The notes under the pieces: generated by a model
Told to the model about the DNA's origin: nothing
The model's input: only the letters and a program-made list of their open reading frames with translations
Databases searched by the model: none
Assembly: GCA_017849455.1 (NCBI GenBank)
Contig: JAFIGX010000024.1
Location: forward strand, 124,001-188,000
Direction of reading: 5' to 3'
Origin: Pseudobacter sp.
GTDB lineage: Bacteria; Bacteroidota; Bacteroidia; Chitinophagales; Chitinophagaceae
DNA length: 64,000 nt
Translations under genes and position numbers: made by a program
Part shown: positions 18,177-27,190 of the stretch, piece by piece
Layout: each line of letters begins with the position of its first letter
Position numbering within the stretch: the stretch's first letter is position 1

Positions 18177-19328
18177 TTATTGAGTTGGTGGTTGGGGCCT
18201 GGTGGTCACATCCAGCAGGAAGGACCAGGCATTCATGGTTTGCCAGTCGGATATGATCTCGCGGCCGTCTTTCAGTAGCTCGTGAATGCGGTAGCGGTAA
18301 GGTTTGTCGAGCCGCACGGCATACCGGAAGCGAAAATTGGTGGAAGTGAGATCGGGGTTTTTCATATTGAAGCGGACCGACTGCACCACCGGGTTTCCGC
18401 CGGCGCCCGTGGCCTCCAGCTCTACGGTCTTTTCATAGAGATCATTGCGGAGGCGATTGGCGAAATCATAATTCCTCACATTGAGAACGGCGTAGCCCGG
18501 CGGCATGGCATCATTGATATCGATCTTGCGGATGAGGCCGGGATACAGGGCGGTATCGATGCGTACCGGGATGGCATCGCTTTTCACGAGGCATTCTTTG
18601 AGTGTGGTATCTGCACTGTCCACGATAATGCCTTTCATTTGTTGTTGCAGGGCGCTGTCGAGGCTGCCATAGCCGCTCACATCGAGGATGCGTTTTGTGG
18701 TAGAGCCTTTTGAATAAAAGGAGTATGCGAAACTGATGGCCGTGAGGTTCCTGTTGAAAGCCTCCGCCAGCAGGTTGGCGGAATGGTTATCCGGGAACAT
18801 GGTAAAATACCGTTCGCGCCAATAGGTGGCGGAAGTGGAATAACCGGCAGTGCTCTCTGCCGCCATCTCGCCTCTTTGAACAATGCGGGAAGTATCGGGT
18901 GCGTCTACAGGAGTAAACACGATCATGGCTTCCACCTGGCTGATGGGCAAAGGGTTCAACTTCACCGGGCTGGTGCGCCATTGAAGGGTTTGTCGGGCCC
19001 TTGCGAGTGAATCGGCATTGGGCTCTTTCATCAGGAGGCGCAGCGTAAGGATATTCCGGAAGCGATGTGCCGCATTCTCGTCGCCGGTGGTATAAGAACC
19101 CGAATAGCGCATAAGGATGAACGAAATATCCGGTTTGCCACCATCGGACCGGCCGATCTCTATTTGTCCAGGTAAATAATAATACATATCGGGTTGTTGC
19201 AGGTCTTTGAAAAATGTAATGCCGTTCAGCTTGCGTGCCTCATTGAAATCAGGCTGCGCCTTCATCTCCTGTGCCTGGAGCAGCAAGGGCAGCAGCCATC
19301 GGACTATTATCTGCGTTCCGTTTCTCAT
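18177..19328 (-). CDS. Exported paralogue family member, compact form (383 aa)
   Basis: A short N-terminal hydrophobic segment (IIVRWLLPLLLQAQEMKAQ) serves as a signal peptide. It has DMYYYLPGQIEIGRSDGGKP...FILMRYSG near residue 48, a region with RNILTLRLLMKEPNADSLARA, then a direct jump to a C-terminal Ig-like part (PYRYRIHELLKDGREIISDWQ). The central APxLxGxKAAxS block and the WxYEYxVxW block are weak or missing, so it is an internally shortened version. The start is 4 bases from the stop of the upstream gene, showing tight coupling. Confidence 0.7.
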   Translation of the reverse strand: MRNGTQIIVRWLLPLLLQAQEMKAQPDFNEARKLNGITFFKDLQQPDMYYYLPGQIEIGRSDGGKPDISFILMRYSGSYTTGDENAAHRFRNILTLRLLMKEPNADSLARARQTLQWRTSPVKLNPLPISQVEAMIVFTPVDAPDTSRIVQRGEMAAESTAGYSTSATYWRERYFTMFPDNHSANLLAEAFNRNLTAISFAYSFYSKGSTTKRILDVSGYGSLDSALQQQMKGIIVDSADTTLKECLVKSDAIPVRIDTALYPGLIRKIDINDAMPPGYAVLNVRNYDFANRLRNDLYEKTVELEATGAGGNPVVQSVRFNMKNPDLTSTNFRFRYAVRLDKPYRYRIHELLKDGREIISDWQTMNAWSFLLDVTTRPQPPTQ

Positions 19329-19332
19329 GGCC

Positions 19333-21477
19333 TTACCTATTGAATGAGGGGAACAATTCTTTCAGTTGGAAACTTCCGAACGGCACGCTGAGCGAGTTGC
19401 GACTGATCCAGGCTGATTTCATTTCAGTACCGTCTTTGGTGACAACGGTCACCCTGTAATCGAAAGCCGGGTTCGTACCTGAAGGCACATAGATCTTACC
19501 GGCCACATAGTCACTGCTGTCTTTCGTAATATGGATAGCGGGGAAATTCACCTCCGAACGCCCGGAGGGATCGCCCTGCAGGGATTTTATCTCGATATCG
19601 AGGTAGGAGACCTTGTATTCGTCAAAGAAGGGGATCAGCCTGAACACCACATCAGACAATTGTGGCCTGGTAGTGGAAGACACGATCTTCTTGAAAACAT
19701 TCTCATTGCAGGGAGCACAGGTATCTACCACGCTATACTCAAGCCAGATACGGGCTTGTTTTCCTTTATAATTATCGAGCCATTGCGGGATGGCGGCGAT
19801 ATTGAATTTCACCTGGTTCTTCGAAGGCACTTCTTTATTGGCGAGGTCCCACGAATAAATGATGGGACTTTCCTTTCCATCACGGTTCTTATCGATGATC
19901 ATATAGTGCACATATTTCAGTCTGACCGGGAACGGGGTTTCATTGCGCCAGTTCTTCGTGCGGAAATCGGTGGGCGTCATACCGAAGCGGCCGAAAGTAT
20001 TTTCGTCGATGAGGCGTATCCTCACCGGTATCTCCTGTGTAGGAAGTGTAGTTCCCTGTGGTTTGATCTTCATCCTTCCGATGATGCCGCTATTGGCGCG
20101 CAGCAGGTTTTCCAGTTCTGCGGCCGTAGTGCCATCGGTAGCCCAGGAAAACTCGATAGGGTCGGTGATGGAGCTGGCATTGTTGATATTGACATTGGTG
20201 ATCCCGAAATTTTTCAATTCATCGCCCAGTGTGATCACTGGTGTTTCACTGATAGGCAGGGGGAGAGGCTTCTCCAGTTTAAGTCCGGGATTCTGCAGGC
20301 GGTAAGCATCCATCAGGTTCCTGATGAACTGTACTTCATAGAGGCTGATGCCCGAAGTAAGTGTGCCGGACATCCGTACCCTGTTCTCCGACCCGTCGGT
20401 GCGGGAAGTGCCATAATCCATATTGAAGGAATAGCCTCTTTCCTTATCGTATTTGATATCATAGGCGATCGGCAGGTAATAGAAAATACCGGAGTTGGGA
20501 TTTTTATCGGGATAGATATTCAGGCTTACACTGGTGATCTTGTTCTGGCTTTCGAAATCCACATCGGAGTAAATAAAATCACCCCAGAAAGAAAGCGGTT
20601 TATCATCGGGGCCTTGCGGGTCTTTGTTCACGGATGGTGGTGTGGGCTGCGTTCCCGTGGGGATGTGCAATACGGAAATGGTACGCAGATCAGGGTTCAG
20701 CACTGTTGCTCTTTCAGCAAGCATCGCATCACGGCGTATCATTACCGGTTGTGCAGTGGCAGAACTGGTGGAAGTGGCAGGCTTTGCTGTCTTGGCTGCT
20801 GCAGTGTCCACCTTATAGAGATAGGTCTGTTTATTCTTGATCACGTCGTATACATTCCGGGTTGGGAGTATCAGCACATTATTATTGCCCGGCAATACGG
20901 CAGGCAGGGACGCGGCACTGCCTACAGGCGTGAGGTTGACCGGAAGGATGATATTCTCCGGGCTGATGGGGTTCACGAATTTTTTGTTGAGCTTGAACAC
21001 GGAACGGACACCATGAGTGCCTTTATCATTTTTGGAGACCAGTACTACGAGCATGGGCACTGTGAAAGGCTGGTTCTCGGGATAGGCTTTGCGATCGAAC
21101 TGTAGTTTGATATCCACTTCTTTCGCATCGTTGGTGATCGCGGCTTTCTGAGAGGGGAAAGCCGGCAGGGTGTTCAGGTTCTCATCGGTAACGAATACAT
21201 GAACAAAACCTTCCTTATAGCCTACGAAGTTCACGGCCACCGTGAGGGATTGTTCCTGGTCGTCCAGTACTTTTACGGTGGTAACACTACCTGAAAAGCT
21301 GCCTCCATATAAAAGGCGTTCCAGCAGGCTGCCGATCACCTGTTCCTTACCGAGCTCAGGGGTAAGCTCTTTATTCAGCAGGCCGCTGTAATTATTCTGG
21401 GAAAATGCCTGGCTGAAAAACAGGAGGGCCAGCAGCAGACTGAAAAAAGACTTTGCATTGAGGATAAACTGGTTCAT
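19333..21477 (-). CDS. Large exported protein, first gene of the paralogue operon (714 aa)
   Basis: ATG at 21477 begins the signal peptide (MNQFILNAKSFFSLLLALLF...QAFSQ); a more upstream start would run through the divergent promoter region. Residues about 28-170 are a separate beta-rich domain not seen in the other members (VKVLDDQEQSLTVAVNFVGY, MLVVLVSKNDKG). A Thr/Ala-rich linker (TAAAKTAKPATSTSSATAQP) follows. Only around residue 330 does the FYYLPIAYDIKYDKERGYSF motif relate it to the family. A CAPC motif (VVDTCAPCNENV) suggests an exported disulfide or a metal pair. The C-terminus is Ig-like (YRVTVVTKDGTEMKSAWI). Distant member or scaffold of the same assembly. Confidence 0.68.
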   Translation of the reverse strand: MNQFILNAKSFFSLLLALLFFSQAFSQNNYSGLLNKELTPELGKEQVIGSLLERLLYGGSFSGSVTTVKVLDDQEQSLTVAVNFVGYKEGFVHVFVTDENLNTLPAFPSQKAAITNDAKEVDIKLQFDRKAYPENQPFTVPMLVVLVSKNDKGTHGVRSVFKLNKKFVNPISPENIILPVNLTPVGSAASLPAVLPGNNNVLILPTRNVYDVIKNKQTYLYKVDTAAAKTAKPATSTSSATAQPVMIRRDAMLAERATVLNPDLRTISVLHIPTGTQPTPPSVNKDPQGPDDKPLSFWGDFIYSDVDFESQNKITSVSLNIYPDKNPNSGIFYYLPIAYDIKYDKERGYSFNMDYGTSRTDGSENRVRMSGTLTSGISLYEVQFIRNLMDAYRLQNPGLKLEKPLPLPISETPVITLGDELKNFGITNVNINNASSITDPIEFSWATDGTTAAELENLLRANSGIIGRMKIKPQGTTLPTQEIPVRIRLIDENTFGRFGMTPTDFRTKNWRNETPFPVRLKYVHYMIIDKNRDGKESPIIYSWDLANKEVPSKNQVKFNIAAIPQWLDNYKGKQARIWLEYSVVDTCAPCNENVFKKIVSSTTRPQLSDVVFRLIPFFDEYKVSYLDIEIKSLQGDPSGRSEVNFPAIHITKDSSDYVAGKIYVPSGTNPAFDYRVTVVTKDGTEMKSAWISRNSLSVPFGSFQLKELFPSFNR

Positions 21478-21628
21478 AGAAATTTGTGCTTTCGCTATCA
21501 GTCGTGATACAGGCAGGAGGGGGAAACAAATTTTTTTGTACCTTCCGCCCAGTAAATCATTAAACCAAATACCTGCACTTCTGACTATATCATATCTGAA
21601 GAAAAAGATCCCTGATGAGGAGGCCATT
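21478..21628. promoter_or_regulatory. Shared divergent control region of the two operons
   Basis: 151 bases between the minus-strand exported-protein operon and the plus-strand sigma-factor operon; the promoters of both must lie here. I find no exact TAnnTTTG on either strand, which fits use of an alternative (ECF) sigma factor but proves nothing. A short dyad around a T-run (ACAAATTTTTTTGT, 21525-21539) is the only symmetric element. GAGGAGG at 21617-21623, five bases before the sigma ATG, is an unusually good Shine-Dalgarno sequence for this phylum. Confidence 0.4.
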
Positions 21629-22183
21629 ATGAAGGGTCTCCGGGCTGGTGGCCTCGAGCGCCGGGCATCCGAGAAAAGCCTATACGAGCGTTTTTTTTAT
21701 TTTATCGGCCAGGGAGTTCGCAAATACCGGTTACCCGAAGAAGACTGTGCGAGTGCTTATTCCGATACCATTATAACGGTCATCGGGAATATCATCATCC
21801 ACCGCTTTGAAGGCAGGTCTTCGCTGAAATCGTACACTTACCAGATTTTTATGAATAAGTGCGTTGACCTGGTAAGGAAAAGAACGACGAATAAAAGTAC
21901 AGTGCACGATACCCAGGTGCTTGACCCTCTCATCATGACCCTGCCCGATAAAGCGAGGAGTATTGTTCAGCAGATCACTGAAAAAAATGAATGGACAATG
22001 CTGATGCAGAAACTTCGGGAACTGGGCGATAAGTGCCGGGAGCTCTTGCTGCTTTTCGAAGACGGGTACAACGACCGGGAGATCGCGCTGCAAATGCAGT
22101 ATCAATCTTCCGATGTGGTGAAAACGACGAGACTTCGCTGTCTCGGTAAACTAAGAGAAAAATTTTTGTCAACCAGGGGCTGA
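21629..22183 (+). CDS. ECF-type RNA polymerase sigma factor
   Basis: 184 residues from the ATG preceded by GAGGAGG. Region 2 is seen in the helix pattern ASAYSDTIITVIGNI and in FEGRSSLKSYTYQIFMNKCVDLVRKR, the usual F.G.SSxxxxxxxIxxNxxxDxxRK form. Region 4 is the C-terminal helix-turn-helix (LGDKCRELLLLFEDGYNDREIALQMQYQSS...CLGKLREKF). There is a one-base overlap (TGATG) with the anti-sigma-like gene. It is placed back-to-back with the ten-gene exported-protein operon and is the first gene of its own operon, so autoregulation and control of both arms are likely but inferred. Confidence 0.88.
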   Translation: MKGLRAGGLERRASEKSLYERFFYFIGQGVRKYRLPEEDCASAYSDTIITVIGNIIIHRFEGRSSLKSYTYQIFMNKCVDLVRKRTTNKSTVHDTQVLDPLIMTLPDKARSIVQQITEKNEWTMLMQKLRELGDKCRELLLLFEDGYNDREIALQMQYQSSDVVKTTRLRCLGKLREKFLSTRG

Positions 22184-22914
22184 TGGAGGAAACACTCGAT
22201 TATATAGATCGATACTTTCAGGGAGAATTATCGGAGGCTGATCGGTTAGCCTTCGAGCAACGCTGCGAAACAGACAACAGCTTTGCGGAAGCGGTTGCCT
22301 TTTACATCAAAGCCCGTCAGGGATTGAAGCAGGAATTACTGGAAGCGAAACGGGCCGATTTCGATCAGCTCTACCGCCAACTATCGGAACAAAGCGCAAA
22401 ACCCCGCGCACGGTTGCGGAAGCTCGTTACCTATATCGGTACTGCGGCCGCTGCGGTGCTGCTCTTCCTGGGATGGTATCTTTTATTCCGGCACCCTTCT
22501 CCTCAACAATTGGCCAACCAATATATCCATACCAATTTCAGCATGCTTTCCGTAACAATGAGTAGCAAACCCGATAGCCTGCAACAGGGCCTTGCAGCTT
22601 TCAACCAGCGGGATTATGCTGCTGCGGAAAGGATACTCTCGGCCCTCAGCCAGCAGAATGATCCGGAAGCCGGCAAATACCTCGGCATCCTTTACCTTGT
22701 TAATGACCAGTACGACAAGGCCATCATTCAGTTTGACGCATTGGCGAATAACCCCCACCTGTATTCGAACCCCGGCCTGTTTTACAAGGCCATCACCCTG
22801 ATGAAACGTTCCGTAGGCGACGACCGCCGGCAGGCGAAAACGCTCCTGCAGGAAATTGTCGATAAAGATCTTGCCGGCAGCAGCGAAGCTGCCGGTTGGC
22901 TTAGGAATTTTTAA
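22183..22914 (+). CDS. Membrane anti-sigma-like protein with periplasmic TPR-like region
   Basis: 243 residues. The N-terminus (YIDRYFQGELSEADRLAFEQ) is the short cytoplasmic helix pair common to Bacteroidota anti-sigma factors. One membrane helix lies at about 84-104 (GTAAAAVLLFLGWYLLF). The outside part holds TPR-like helices (GLAAFNQRDYAAAERILSAL, AGKYLGILYLVNDQYDKAI). The topology suits a sensor that binds the sigma factor inside and a partner protein outside. It starts one base before the end of the sigma gene. No canonical zinc HxxxCxxC motif, so it is not of the ZAS type. Confidence 0.75.
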   Translation: MEETLDYIDRYFQGELSEADRLAFEQRCETDNSFAEAVAFYIKARQGLKQELLEAKRADFDQLYRQLSEQSAKPRARLRKLVTYIGTAAAAVLLFLGWYLLFRHPSPQQLANQYIHTNFSMLSVTMSSKPDSLQQGLAAFNQRDYAAAERILSALSQQNDPEAGKYLGILYLVNDQYDKAIIQFDALANNPHLYSNPGLFYKAITLMKRSVGDDRRQAKTLLQEIVDKDLAGSSEAAGWLRNF

Positions 22915-22932
22915 CCTTAAAACAAACTCTCC

Positions 22933-24402
22933 ATGGAAAAAACTCTATCCAGGGTGCCGGTATTTTTATTGCTGGTGCTGCTACTGTTCCAGTCGTGCAG
23001 GACCACTAAATACTCCGAAGGCGATAAACCGATACGCTGGAATGGGCAGGGAAATCCCAAATGGACCCCGTACAAGAAAAACGAGATCATTGTTTTCTAT
23101 AAGCATAAGCCCTCCCCGGCTGAGGTCCAGTCGATCAAAAATGCGATCACCGCGCAGGGTATAACAGTAACCGCCATGCAGGTATGCAGTAAATGCGATT
23201 CTTACATGGAACTGTGGAAAGGGATCAATATCCATACCGTGATCCATACGGAAGGGGTGAGCGGTGGTTCCGGTGGTGGCGGCTCCCGTGGGGTAGGTGA
23301 AGATTCACTGGCCAGGTATTCACTCAATTATACCAGTGCAGTGCCCGTCGATAATACACCTCAGTGGAGGGATTCCATCAACGTTAAATACAGGCCCGAT
23401 AAAAAAATGGAGCTGGACGGCACTAATAAGGATACGGTCACCATTGCCGTACTGGATACAGGGATCGATACTGCCAATTTCATCAGCAAGAAGCTGCTCT
23501 GGAAAAATCCGGAAGAGAAAGAAAATATGGCCGATGATGATAACAATTGCCTCGACGATGATATCAACGGCTGGAATTTCATCGGTGGCAACCGTAATAT
23601 CCACGACGATAACAATAGCCTGCATGGTACGCTTGTGAGCAGCTATATTATCGATGAGTTCAGGAGCACATCGAAGAACTTCGTGCAGATCATGAGCCTG
23701 AAAACGCATGACAGTCATGGTTACGGGGACCTGTTCAGCACCATCTGCGCCATCCATTATGCAGTCGGTAAGGGAGCGAAGATCATCAATGCCAGTTGGG
23801 GATTCTATTATTATGATGAGAGCCCCCATCCTTATCTCGACAGCCTGATCACCGATATCGTAAAGAAAAAAGGTGTCCTGTTCATTACGGCTGCGGGCAA
23901 TAAAATACCGGATGAGGATATTGTTGCCAGGCAGATATACCGCGACAGCTTCGGCGTCATACTCTCCGATCATGCCCTCCGGAACCTGGAGATCCATAAT
24001 TTTTACCCGGCCTGCTTCAGCAGGGACGATAATAATGTGATCACCGTTACCACTACCGATGGATCGACGACCAGCCCTACACAGAACTTTTCAAGCAAAT
24101 TCGTGGACCTCGGTATCAAGGCCGACCGTACAGACCCAACGCACATGAAATTCCTGGAACCGTTCACCCTGGCGCCTGTCTATATCAGCGGGTCTTCGTT
24201 TGCCACTGCGATCGCAACCGGCAAACTGGGAGCCTGGCTTCCGAAGTCGGTATACCATCCCGACATCAAAAAAGAAGAAGTGTTCGATGAGCTGAACAGG
24301 CTGATCTCGACAGGCAGTATTTCCCCTGATATCCTTATCCGGTCTGCACCGCTCGAAAGCAACAGGCTGATCAGGAAGGGAAGATATTCGCATCGAAAGT
24401 GA
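22933..24402 (+). CDS. Subtilisin-like (S8) serine peptidase, probable lipoprotein
   Basis: 489 residues. The leader ends FQSC (Cys 22), a relaxed Bacteroidota lipobox. Residues 50-100 resemble an I9-type prodomain (EIIVFYKHKPSPAEVQSIKN), followed by a glycine-rich linker (GVSGGSGGGGSRGVG). Catalytic residues are all present: D175 in IAVLDTGID, H231 in SLHGTLVSS, oxyanion N323 in AAGN, and S422 in GSSFAT. An Asp-rich loop (ADDDNNCLDDD) after the Asp motif may bind calcium. The peptidase is therefore probably active and located outside the inner membrane. It lies between the anti-sigma-like gene (18 bases) and the CHAT gene (10 bases). A likely substrate is a protein of this locus, which is inference. 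Confidence 0.9.
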   Translation: MEKTLSRVPVFLLLVLLLFQSCRTTKYSEGDKPIRWNGQGNPKWTPYKKNEIIVFYKHKPSPAEVQSIKNAITAQGITVTAMQVCSKCDSYMELWKGINIHTVIHTEGVSGGSGGGGSRGVGEDSLARYSLNYTSAVPVDNTPQWRDSINVKYRPDKKMELDGTNKDTVTIAVLDTGIDTANFISKKLLWKNPEEKENMADDDNNCLDDDINGWNFIGGNRNIHDDNNSLHGTLVSSYIIDEFRSTSKNFVQIMSLKTHDSHGYGDLFSTICAIHYAVGKGAKIINASWGFYYYDESPHPYLDSLITDIVKKKGVLFITAAGNKIPDEDIVARQIYRDSFGVILSDHALRNLEIHNFYPACFSRDDNNVITVTTTDGSTTSPTQNFSSKFVDLGIKADRTDPTHMKFLEPFTLAPVYISGSSFATAIATGKLGAWLPKSVYHPDIKKEEVFDELNRLISTGSISPDILIRSAPLESNRLIRKGRYSHRK

Positions 24403-24412
24403 ACTAACTGAC

Positions 24413-27190
24413 ATGAATATACAATTGGCTGATCGCAGCAGGTGGCTGACAATGATCTTCCTGATGGCGGGTGCTGTCCTCCACGCACAATGCCCGCCTT
24501 CCGGTACCGCCTGGATGGAAAAGATAGTAGCTATTGAGGGGAGTAATGCAAGTGTGACCGACAGACTAAAAGAATTCACAGCCCTGCAATCATTGCATCA
24601 ACGATGTGGAGCGGGCAGGGATAGCATCCTTGCCCGTATCCTGCATCGGGCAGGAGACCTTTACCGGCAGACCGGCGATGTTGAAAAAGGCATCCGGTAT
24701 GCAAAGGAGGCGGCATCGATCAATAGCTCCGGCCTGCCCGGAGCCCAACGACCATTTCTTACGCATTCCTATTATAACCTTGGCTTGTATTATTCGCTGT
24801 TGTATCTGTTTGCCGAATCCAACAATTATTTCGACAGCAGTATCGCACTGGGATTACAATACCCGCCAAAAACTTTTATTGCATTGATGGCTTTCGAACA
24901 AAAAGCCTTTTCCTTTTATAAAACGGCCGACTACCAGCAATCTATCGAAACAGCCGATAAAGGAATACTGGTAGCGGAGCGGTTGGGCGATTCCTTGTCG
25001 GTAGCCTATCTGCGGATGCAGAAGGCGCAGTCGCAGCTCGCATTGGCACAGGCCGGCGAAGCTGAGAAGAATATCAAAGAAGTGATCCGGGTTTTCACGC
25101 TTTACAAGGCAAGCGCCGATTACCTGGCTACCAGCTATTCGATCTATGCACGACTGCTTACGGCAAAGAATGATCACCGCGGTGCCGCCGCCTATTATTC
25201 GAAAGCGTTCGAGACCAACAGGCAACAGCATAATGACGCCCAATGCGCCCGCGATCTGATCGATCTGGGCTACGTGTACGACAGGGACCTGCATGATCAC
25301 AGGAAAGCCATCGCCACCTATGAACGCGGACTATCCTTCGCCAAACAGGCCAACGATGCTTATCTCCAGGCTGGTCTCTATATCAATACCGGTGTGGCTT
25401 TCTGGCGGCAGAAGGATTATCGTCGCGCCCTCCGGTATTACCAGGCAGGTCTCAACGTTATGCCGATACATTTTACGGATACCGCTATCAGCAGCAATCC
25501 TGCCAGCAGTATGCTGAAAATCTCCGGCGCCAATAACTATTTGTACCACTTGCTCTACAATAAGGGAGAGGCATTGCTCGATCTTTACAAAAAAGAAAAA
25601 GACAAGACACTGCTCCGGGATGCGCTGTCCAGTTTCCGCCTGGCCGATAAATTGGTAGACCAGATGCGCTGGGAGCAATACAATGAAGGCTCGAAACTAT
25701 TCTGGCGGGGGAAGACAAAAAAGATGTATGAAAGAGCCATCGAAGCATGCTACCTCCTGCAAAACCCTGAAAATGCTTTTTTCTTTTTTGAAAAAAGCCG
25801 TGCAGTGTTGCTGAACGACAAATTGAATGAACTGGGCGCCCGAAAATACCTCAGCGCTGTTGACCTGGCCCGTGAGCAATCGCTCCGGATCAGGTTGTTA
25901 TCGCTACAACACCAATTGACCACTGTTGCGGAAAATACAGGTACGTATAAGGATTATCGTGAGCAATTATACAATGTTCAGGATGAGCAGGACAAATTCA
26001 TCAGAGACCTGGAAAAAAGATATCCTGCCTATTACCGGTATAAATACGATACAACGGTCAATACAGTAGAGGGGGTAAGGGCTATCCTCACCCGGCAGCA
26101 GCAAACACTGGTGGAATATTTCAGTGGCGACAGTGTGATGTATATCCTGTCGGTCATGCCTTCAGGCAGTGAACTATATGCTGTGCCTTTCAAAAATTAT
26201 AACGAGATGGCACTTGAATTGCTGTCGATCGTCTCCGACAGGTCTCAGTTGAACCGGAAATACGATCTTTATCAGCGACTGGCTTATGGGTTATATGATT
26301 CTTTGCTCGGCAGGATTTCCATCCCAACGAAAAGACTGATCATCTCCCCGGATGACGCTTTCATTCCTTATGAACTCCTGCTCACCGATGCGACAGCCGG
26401 AAATAGTTTCCTCCTGAAAAAATATGCAGTCAGCTATACCTATTCCGCCAGTTTTCTTTCGAGGAACAATGCCCCCGAACAGGCGACGCACCAAACACTG
26501 CTCGGTTTTGCGCCTGTTGAATACAATGCCTGGTTACAGCAGGCGCCCTTGTTGGGTGCAGACCGCTCCCTGGAAACGATCGGCTCCTACTTCCCATCAC
26601 CGCGGCTCTTTACAAAAGAAGACGCAACGAAAAAGCAATTCCTGAAACACCTCCCTCAATATATGGTAGTGCAACTGTACTCACATGCCAATGCAGACAG
26701 CACTGAGCAGGAACCTGTGTTGTATTTATCCGATTCAGTACTCCGTCTCACGGAACTACAGGCATTAGGACCATTGCACACACAACTGGCGGTATTATCG
26801 GCCTGCAACACAGGAACAGGCAGGAATATTCGCGGGGAAGGTATCTTCAGTCTGTCGAGAGGATTTGCTGCCGCTGGTATCCCGGCCACGGTAGCCAACT
26901 TATGGCAGATCGATAATCAGGCTACCTATCAACTCACAGAACTATTCTATAAATATCTCAACAGCGGTATGCCTGGCGACGAAGCATTGCAACAAGCCAA
27001 GCTGGAATTCCTGAAAGGGAATGACCGGGAACATGCGTTGCCTTACTTCTGGGCGGCCAGCCTTTACTTTGGGAAGGCGGATATTATACAACCTGCTGCC
27101 GGAGGAGGGTATTATCAATGGTATGTTGCAGGAGGGGTAATATTTCTGCTGTTGCTGGTGGTGGCCTGGGGGCTGTTGCGGCGGAGGTAG
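24413..27190 (+). CDS. TPR-CHAT caspase-like membrane protein
   Basis: 925 residues. Signal peptide (ending VLHAQC), TPR repeats from about 60 to 450 (SYYNLGLYYSLLYLFAESNNYFD, YINTGVAFWRQKDYRRALRYY), a linker helix, then a CHAT domain at about 620-880: H758 in YSHANAD and C798 in LSACNTGTG form the caspase-type dyad, followed by GEGIFSLSRGFAAAGIPATVANLW. A membrane helix at about 899-918 with a short RRR tail anchors it, CHAT and TPR on the periplasmic side if the signal peptide is used. CHAT proteases are known from TPR-CHAT partners of type III-E CRISPR effectors and from separase-like proteins; here there is no CRISPR context. The catalytic dyad is intact. Confidence 0.88.
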   Translation: MNIQLADRSRWLTMIFLMAGAVLHAQCPPSGTAWMEKIVAIEGSNASVTDRLKEFTALQSLHQRCGAGRDSILARILHRAGDLYRQTGDVEKGIRYAKEAASINSSGLPGAQRPFLTHSYYNLGLYYSLLYLFAESNNYFDSSIALGLQYPPKTFIALMAFEQKAFSFYKTADYQQSIETADKGILVAERLGDSLSVAYLRMQKAQSQLALAQAGEAEKNIKEVIRVFTLYKASADYLATSYSIYARLLTAKNDHRGAAAYYSKAFETNRQQHNDAQCARDLIDLGYVYDRDLHDHRKAIATYERGLSFAKQANDAYLQAGLYINTGVAFWRQKDYRRALRYYQAGLNVMPIHFTDTAISSNPASSMLKISGANNYLYHLLYNKGEALLDLYKKEKDKTLLRDALSSFRLADKLVDQMRWEQYNEGSKLFWRGKTKKMYERAIEACYLLQNPENAFFFFEKSRAVLLNDKLNELGARKYLSAVDLAREQSLRIRLLSLQHQLTTVAENTGTYKDYREQLYNVQDEQDKFIRDLEKRYPAYYRYKYDTTVNTVEGVRAILTRQQQTLVEYFSGDSVMYILSVMPSGSELYAVPFKNYNEMALELLSIVSDRSQLNRKYDLYQRLAYGLYDSLLGRISIPTKRLIISPDDAFIPYELLLTDATAGNSFLLKKYAVSYTYSASFLSRNNAPEQATHQTLLGFAPVEYNAWLQQAPLLGADRSLETIGSYFPSPRLFTKEDATKKQFLKHLPQYMVVQLYSHANADSTEQEPVLYLSDSVLRLTELQALGPLHTQLAVLSACNTGTGRNIRGEGIFSLSRGFAAAGIPATVANLWQIDNQATYQLTELFYKYLNSGMPGDEALQQAKLEFLKGNDREHALPYFWAASLYFGKADIIQPAAGGGYYQWYVAGGVIFLLLLVVAWGLLRRR

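Noticed and set aside
19531..21105. 524-codon plus-strand open frame opposite the 714-aa exported protein
   Set aside because: Antisense shadow of a gene with a clear signal peptide and family motif; composition rich in His, Gly and Ile as expected of reverse-read coding sequence.
24413..27190. TPR-CHAT gene as part of a type III-E CRISPR system
   Set aside because: No Cas gene, no repeat array in the window, and this protein has a signal peptide and C-terminal membrane helix, unlike the CRISPR-linked partner.
7072..27190. Prophage or contractile tail-like particle
   Set aside because: No sheath, baseplate, portal, terminase or lysis gene is seen; the genes encode signal-peptide proteins, which argues for Sec export.
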